In this document: piece by piece, positions 60,601-64,000 of the stretch
How positions within the stretch are numbered: position 1 is the stretch's first letter
Layout of the letters: the number at the start of each line of letters is the position of its first letter
From: CAYQJS01 sp964417895
GTDB taxonomy: Bacteria; Chloroflexota; UBA6077; SHYK01
Assembly: GCA_964417895.1 (NCBI GenBank)
Contig: CAYQJS010000023.1
Span: 1-64,000, forward strand
DNA length: 64,000 nt
Reading direction: 5' to 3'
The notes under the pieces: generated by a model
Told to the model about the DNA's origin: nothing
Database searches by the model: none
What the model saw: the letters and a program-made list of their open reading frames with translations, nothing else
Translations under genes and position numbers: made by a program

Positions 60601-63600
60601 GTGACTGCACCTGGTCCCGCTTCGCGACCCCTGGAGGGCGAACGCAAGTTCGTCACGGTCCTCTTTGCCGACGTGGTCGGCTCGACCCAGATCGGGGAAG
60701 AGCTGGACCCAGAGCAGGTGGCCGAGCTCATGAATGGCGTGTTCGCCCTCATGAACACGGCGGTCTCGCGGCATGGCGGGACAGTCGCCCGCCTGATGGG
60801 GGACGCCGTCCTGGCATTCTTTGGGGCTCCCGCGACCCACGAGGACGACGCCGAGCGGGCGGTGCACGCCGGGCTGGCGATCCAGGCCGCGGCCGCGGAA
60901 TACGCACGCACCGTCCAGGCCACGTACGGGGTGGACTTCGCCGTGCGCGTGGGGATCAACTCCGGGCTCGTCGTGCTTGCCATCGTGGGAGACGAGATCC
61001 GCAGTGAGCTCACTGCAATGGGCGACACGACGAACGTCGCGTCGCGCTTGCAGAGCGCGGCGCCGCCCGGCGCGGTGCTCATCAGCGCCGACACCCAGCA
61101 CCTGGTGCGCAACCTGTTCGACTTCAAGGTGTGCACGCCCATCGAGCTGCGTGGCAGATCCGTTCCCGTGGACACGTACGAGGTGGTGCAGGCGAGGCCG
61201 GTGCCGGGCCGGATGCGAGGGCTGGAGGGGATCGCATCCCCGCTGGTCGGACGGGACTCCGAGCTTCAGATCCTGGGGGAGCGCCTGGAGGCGCTGCGGG
61301 GCGGAACGGGCTCCGTGGTGCTGATAACCGGTGAGGCCGGGCTGGGGAAATCGCGACTGGTGGCGGAAGCCCGCGCTCGGCACGGAGGGGACCTGCGCTG
61401 GCTGGAGGGACGGGCCATCTCCTTCGGCGAGCCGCCCAGCTACTACCCCTGGCAGCAGGTCGTGCGCCAGGCGGTAGACGCCACCGAGGACGACGCGCCC
61501 GAATCCGTGCTGGCGGCAATCGCCGACCGCGCCGCACCCGGGCTGAGCCCCGAGCAGCAGGAGCTGCTCGGCGTCCTGCTCGGTGTGGGAAGCACCAGGG
61601 GGAGCGCGGCCGATCTCGACCTGGCGCGGTTCGAGAACGTCGACTTCGGAGAACGGCTGGCGGGCGCGCTCGGAGCGCTGCTGGCAGAGCTGGCCACCAC
61701 CCGGCCCGCCGTGATCGTCCTGGACGACCTGCACTGGGCGGACCGGGCTTCGTTGCAGCTGCTGACTCGAGCGTTCGACGTGCCCGGTAAGGTGCCGGTA
61801 TTGATCGTCGGCCTGCTACGGCTGGACCGGACAGCGCCCAGTTGGCAGCTCCTGGAAGACGTCGAGCAGACAGCCGCATCGCATCGCAGGCTCGACCTGG
61901 TGCCACTCTCGATGGAACAGAGCCGCCAACTCCTGGTCGGCCTGGTCGAGGCGGAGCCCCGCTTGGCGCCGGGGTGTGATCTGATCCTGGCAAAGTCCGA
62001 GGGAAACCCGTTCTTCCTCGAGGAGGTGATCCGCTCGCTCATCGACTCGGGGCACATCGTGGAGGAAGCCGGCGTGCTGCGAGCCACTGCGGAGATCACC
62101 GACGTGATGATCCCTGAGACACTCCTGGGGGTGCTAACCGGGCGGATCGACCGGCTTCTGGAGGATCCGAAGCGGCTGTTGCAGACGGCCTCGGTCATTG
62201 GGCGCATGTTCGCGCGGCGAGTCCTCGGCGCAGTGTGCGATGCAGCACCCGAGAGGGAGCGGATCGAGGACGTGGACATGCACCTGCGGACGTTGCGGGA
62301 CGAGGAACTGATCCGGGAGCGGGTGCAGGCACCCGACCTGGAGTACATGTTCAAGCACGCGTTGACGCAGGAAGCGGCGTATGACTCCCTGCTCATCCGG
62401 CGTCGTCGCGAGTTCCACCGGCGAGTGGGCGAGGTGATCGAGCGGCTCTACAGTGGCCGTACGCAGGAGTTCGCCAAGCAGATGGCGCACCACTTCTGGC
62501 TGGGCGGCGACTGGGAGCGAGCCGCCGGCTACGCAGTGTTGGCGGGGGCACGGGCCGACGAGATGTTCGCGCCGGAGGAGGCGATCGAGCAGTACGAGCG
62601 GGCGATGGAAGCGCTGGAAAAGACCTCGCCGCTGGATGCGGTGCGGCTGGTGGATGCCACCCTGGCGTGGGCGCGGCCGGCGATGAAGCTGCGCAGGCCA
62701 GCGGAGCTCCTACCTCGGCTAGCCAGAGCGGTAGCTCTGGCTCGCGAAGCTGGCGACAAGCGCCAGCTCGCACGCGCCCTGAGCTGGATCGGAAACGTTC
62801 ACACCTTTGGCGGGACCCCGGCGTTCGGAATCGAACCGCTGACGGAGAGCCACCGGCTCGCCGACGAGTTGGGGGAAGAGATGCTGACGATGCTGCCGAG
62901 CTTCCACATCACGCTGGCCATGGTGGACCAGAGCCCGCGGCTCGGGCTGGAAGCGCTGAACGACGTCATCGAAATGGCGCGGAAGTACCGGAGCCCGGAG
63001 ATCGAGGCGCACGCACTCGCTGCGCGCGCGATCGCGCTCGCCCGCCTGGGCGAGAACGCGGCGGCACTGGCAGCGGCACAAGAAGCGCGGGCAGTGATTG
63101 CCCGATCGACCTCGTTGGTGAAACGCGCGGACGTGAACCTATATCTGGCGGTGGCCTACGCCGTCATGGGAGACATCGAGCAGGCGCTCTACCTGGGCGA
63201 GCTGGGGACCGAGGAGTCAATCGAGGCAAATGCGCCACAGTGCACCGTGTTCGGGCACTGGGCGACCGGGTCGTGCCGGCTAGCGGCCGGCTCGCCCGAC
63301 GATGCTGCGCGCTCCCTGCGACAGGGGTTGGAGCTGTTCGACGCGAACCTCGGGCAGGTGAGCGCTGGCCATCAGTTCAGAAACCAGCTGAACACGTGGT
63401 TGCAGGTGGCGGAGCTGCGTCAGGGAAAGGCCGAGGCAGTGGATGGGCTCGAGGAAGCGCGGGCCAACGCTGAGGTTATGGGCGATGAGTTCACGGCAGC
63501 CTTCGCGGCGGAGGCCCTCGCCAGTGCGCATGTGGACCGCGGCGAACTGGAGCGCGCAGCCGCGCGCATCGAGGCAGCCGTCGGGTTCTACCGGCGCAAC

Positions 63601-63735
63601 GGGATGCTCCCGTTCCTGGTGCAGGCCCTCCCTGTGGCCGCCCGCGTCTACCGAGCGCAGGGGTTGACGCGTGAAGCAGACCTGGCTCTGGAGGAGGTGG
63701 AGCGGCTGCGGGCTCAGATCGCCGCAGCTGCGTAG
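60601..63735 (+). CDS. class III nucleotide cyclase fused to AAA/STAND-like ATPase and TPR-like repeats
   Basis: The 1044 residues start with a class III cyclase domain (about 15-195): metal-binding Asp24 in FADVVGST and Asp68 in MGDAVLAFFG, and MGDTTNVASRL with Asp142, Asn145 and Arg149. Arg64 replaces the usual adenine-selecting Lys, so the product is not certain. An ATPase follows with Walker A LITGEAGLGKSR (Lys250) and Walker B VIVLDDLHWAD, with the helical repeats from about 600 to the end resembling TPRs. Proteins of this layout are often annotated as adenylate cyclases or regulators. The start is GTG. It lies downstream of the cNMP-binding kinase and may supply its ligand. Confidence 0.9.
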   Translation: MTAPGPASRPLEGERKFVTVLFADVVGSTQIGEELDPEQVAELMNGVFALMNTAVSRHGGTVARLMGDAVLAFFGAPATHEDDAERAVHAGLAIQAAAAEYARTVQATYGVDFAVRVGINSGLVVLAIVGDEIRSELTAMGDTTNVASRLQSAAPPGAVLISADTQHLVRNLFDFKVCTPIELRGRSVPVDTYEVVQARPVPGRMRGLEGIASPLVGRDSELQILGERLEALRGGTGSVVLITGEAGLGKSRLVAEARARHGGDLRWLEGRAISFGEPPSYYPWQQVVRQAVDATEDDAPESVLAAIADRAAPGLSPEQQELLGVLLGVGSTRGSAADLDLARFENVDFGERLAGALGALLAELATTRPAVIVLDDLHWADRASLQLLTRAFDVPGKVPVLIVGLLRLDRTAPSWQLLEDVEQTAASHRRLDLVPLSMEQSRQLLVGLVEAEPRLAPGCDLILAKSEGNPFFLEEVIRSLIDSGHIVEEAGVLRATAEITDVMIPETLLGVLTGRIDRLLEDPKRLLQTASVIGRMFARRVLGAVCDAAPERERIEDVDMHLRTLRDEELIRERVQAPDLEYMFKHALTQEAAYDSLLIRRRREFHRRVGEVIERLYSGRTQEFAKQMAHHFWLGGDWERAAGYAVLAGARADEMFAPEEAIEQYERAMEALEKTSPLDAVRLVDATLAWARPAMKLRRPAELLPRLARAVALAREAGDKRQLARALSWIGNVHTFGGTPAFGIEPLTESHRLADELGEEMLTMLPSFHITLAMVDQSPRLGLEALNDVIEMARKYRSPEIEAHALAARAIALARLGENAAALAAAQEARAVIARSTSLVKRADVNLYLAVAYAVMGDIEQALYLGELGTEESIEANAPQCTVFGHWATGSCRLAAGSPDDAARSLRQGLELFDANLGQVSAGHQFRNQLNTWLQVAELRQGKAEAVDGLEEARANAEVMGDEFTAAFAAEALASAHVDRGELERAAARIEAAVGFYRRNGMLPFLVQALPVAARVYRAQGLTREADLALEEVERLRAQIAAAA

Positions 63736-63850
63736 GACACCAGGTCAGGCGAAGGCGGCAACGACGCCCCCAACGGTCGACAGCTCCTGACACCAGGTGC
63801 GCCCGTGCCGCTCGTGTTGGGGGGGCCGCCTCCGCGCCGGGGTGCGGTGA

Positions 63851-64000
63851 CCGCGCGGGGGAAGCGGCGGAGGGAGCACGCAGAATCGTCTCGTACCCTA
63901 CACGGTGTTCATCGATCCGCAGCTCGGCCGCGTCGGTTTGAGCGAGGAGGAGGCTCGGAAGCAAGGGCGCAACATCCGCGTCGCCGGCATGCCGATGACC
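63851..64000 (+). pseudogene. 5'-truncated second copy of the flavin disulfide reductase, running off the window
   Basis: From about 63872 the frame reads GGSTQNRLVPYTVFIDPQLG and on to NIRVAGMPMT. It matches residues about 346-385 of the reductase encoded at 55006-56400, with 38 of 42 residues identical from the STQNR/STKNR point onward. An in-frame TGA at 63848 and unrelated GC-rich sequence replace the N-terminal FAD and disulfide parts. The rest of the copy lies beyond the window. It is a partial duplicate, so probably a remnant or a recombination junction. Confidence 0.8.

Overview
The window is GC-rich, densely coded bacterial DNA that looks chromosomal, with no phage, plasmid or insertion-sequence genes. 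Lipoprotein-type binding proteins, multi-GAF kinases, AfsR-like and cyclase-type ATPases, an HpaB/Pht5-like/amidohydrolase catabolic trio, a glycogen-debranching enzyme beside a glucose dehydrogenase, and many heptamer and GC-palindrome repeats together suggest Chloroflexota or a similar soil or sediment lineage. That assignment is inference; there is no rRNA or ribosomal protein to anchor it.

Layout. 0-5.3 kb: a membrane-anchored nSTAND1-WD40 protein without a visible Walker A, a subtilase and an alpha/beta hydrolase, which look like one conflict or effector operon, followed by a convergent M14 peptidase. 6.6-10.2 kb: an aromatic-catabolism-like trio. 10.6-18.5 kb: a small membrane protein, a lipase-like hydrolase, then a tight three-gene run made of a catalase-like/cyclooxygenase-like fusion, a ThDP enzyme and a nitroreductase-fold protein (a putative oxylipin cassette). 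18.5-27.8 kb, minus strand: a deoxy-amino-sugar and lipid-linked glycosylation cluster (GT2, 3,4-ketoisomerase, 2,3-dehydratase, Gfo/Idh/MocA reductase, aminotransferase, methyltransferase, YfhO). 28.2-38.1 kb, minus strand: a phosphorelay of a 12-GAF hybrid kinase, a stand-alone receiver and a HisKA-REC-cyclase hybrid. 38.6-42.3 kb: a ferric-iron ABC transporter. 42.6-46.8 kb: an MFS transporter, tRNA-Glu(UUC), a DM13 protein and a peptide-type binding protein. 47-50.5 kb: an AfsR-like regulator and an ECF sigma/anti-sigma pair. 50.6-54.8 kb: a cyclase-family hydrolase, glucose dehydrogenase and debranching enzyme. 55-63.7 kb: a flavin disulfide reductase, then a translationally coupled MBL phosphodiesterase-like protein, a REC-glutaredoxin-like-TrxR-like fusion and a cNMP-binding histidine kinase, followed by a large class III cyclase-ATPase. 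The window ends in a 5'-truncated second copy of the reductase.

Two systems stand out as possibly undescribed: the 12.4-18.5 kb oxylipin-like cassette, and the 56.6-63.7 kb cassette that combines cyclic-nucleotide synthesis, sensing and breakdown with a redox-fold output lacking all redox cysteines. A third observation concerns the DNA itself. Dispersed repeats (7-bp tandem arrays and GC-rich palindromes) fill many gaps and have also entered several reading frames without breaking them, including one inside the ATPase domain of the giant kinase.
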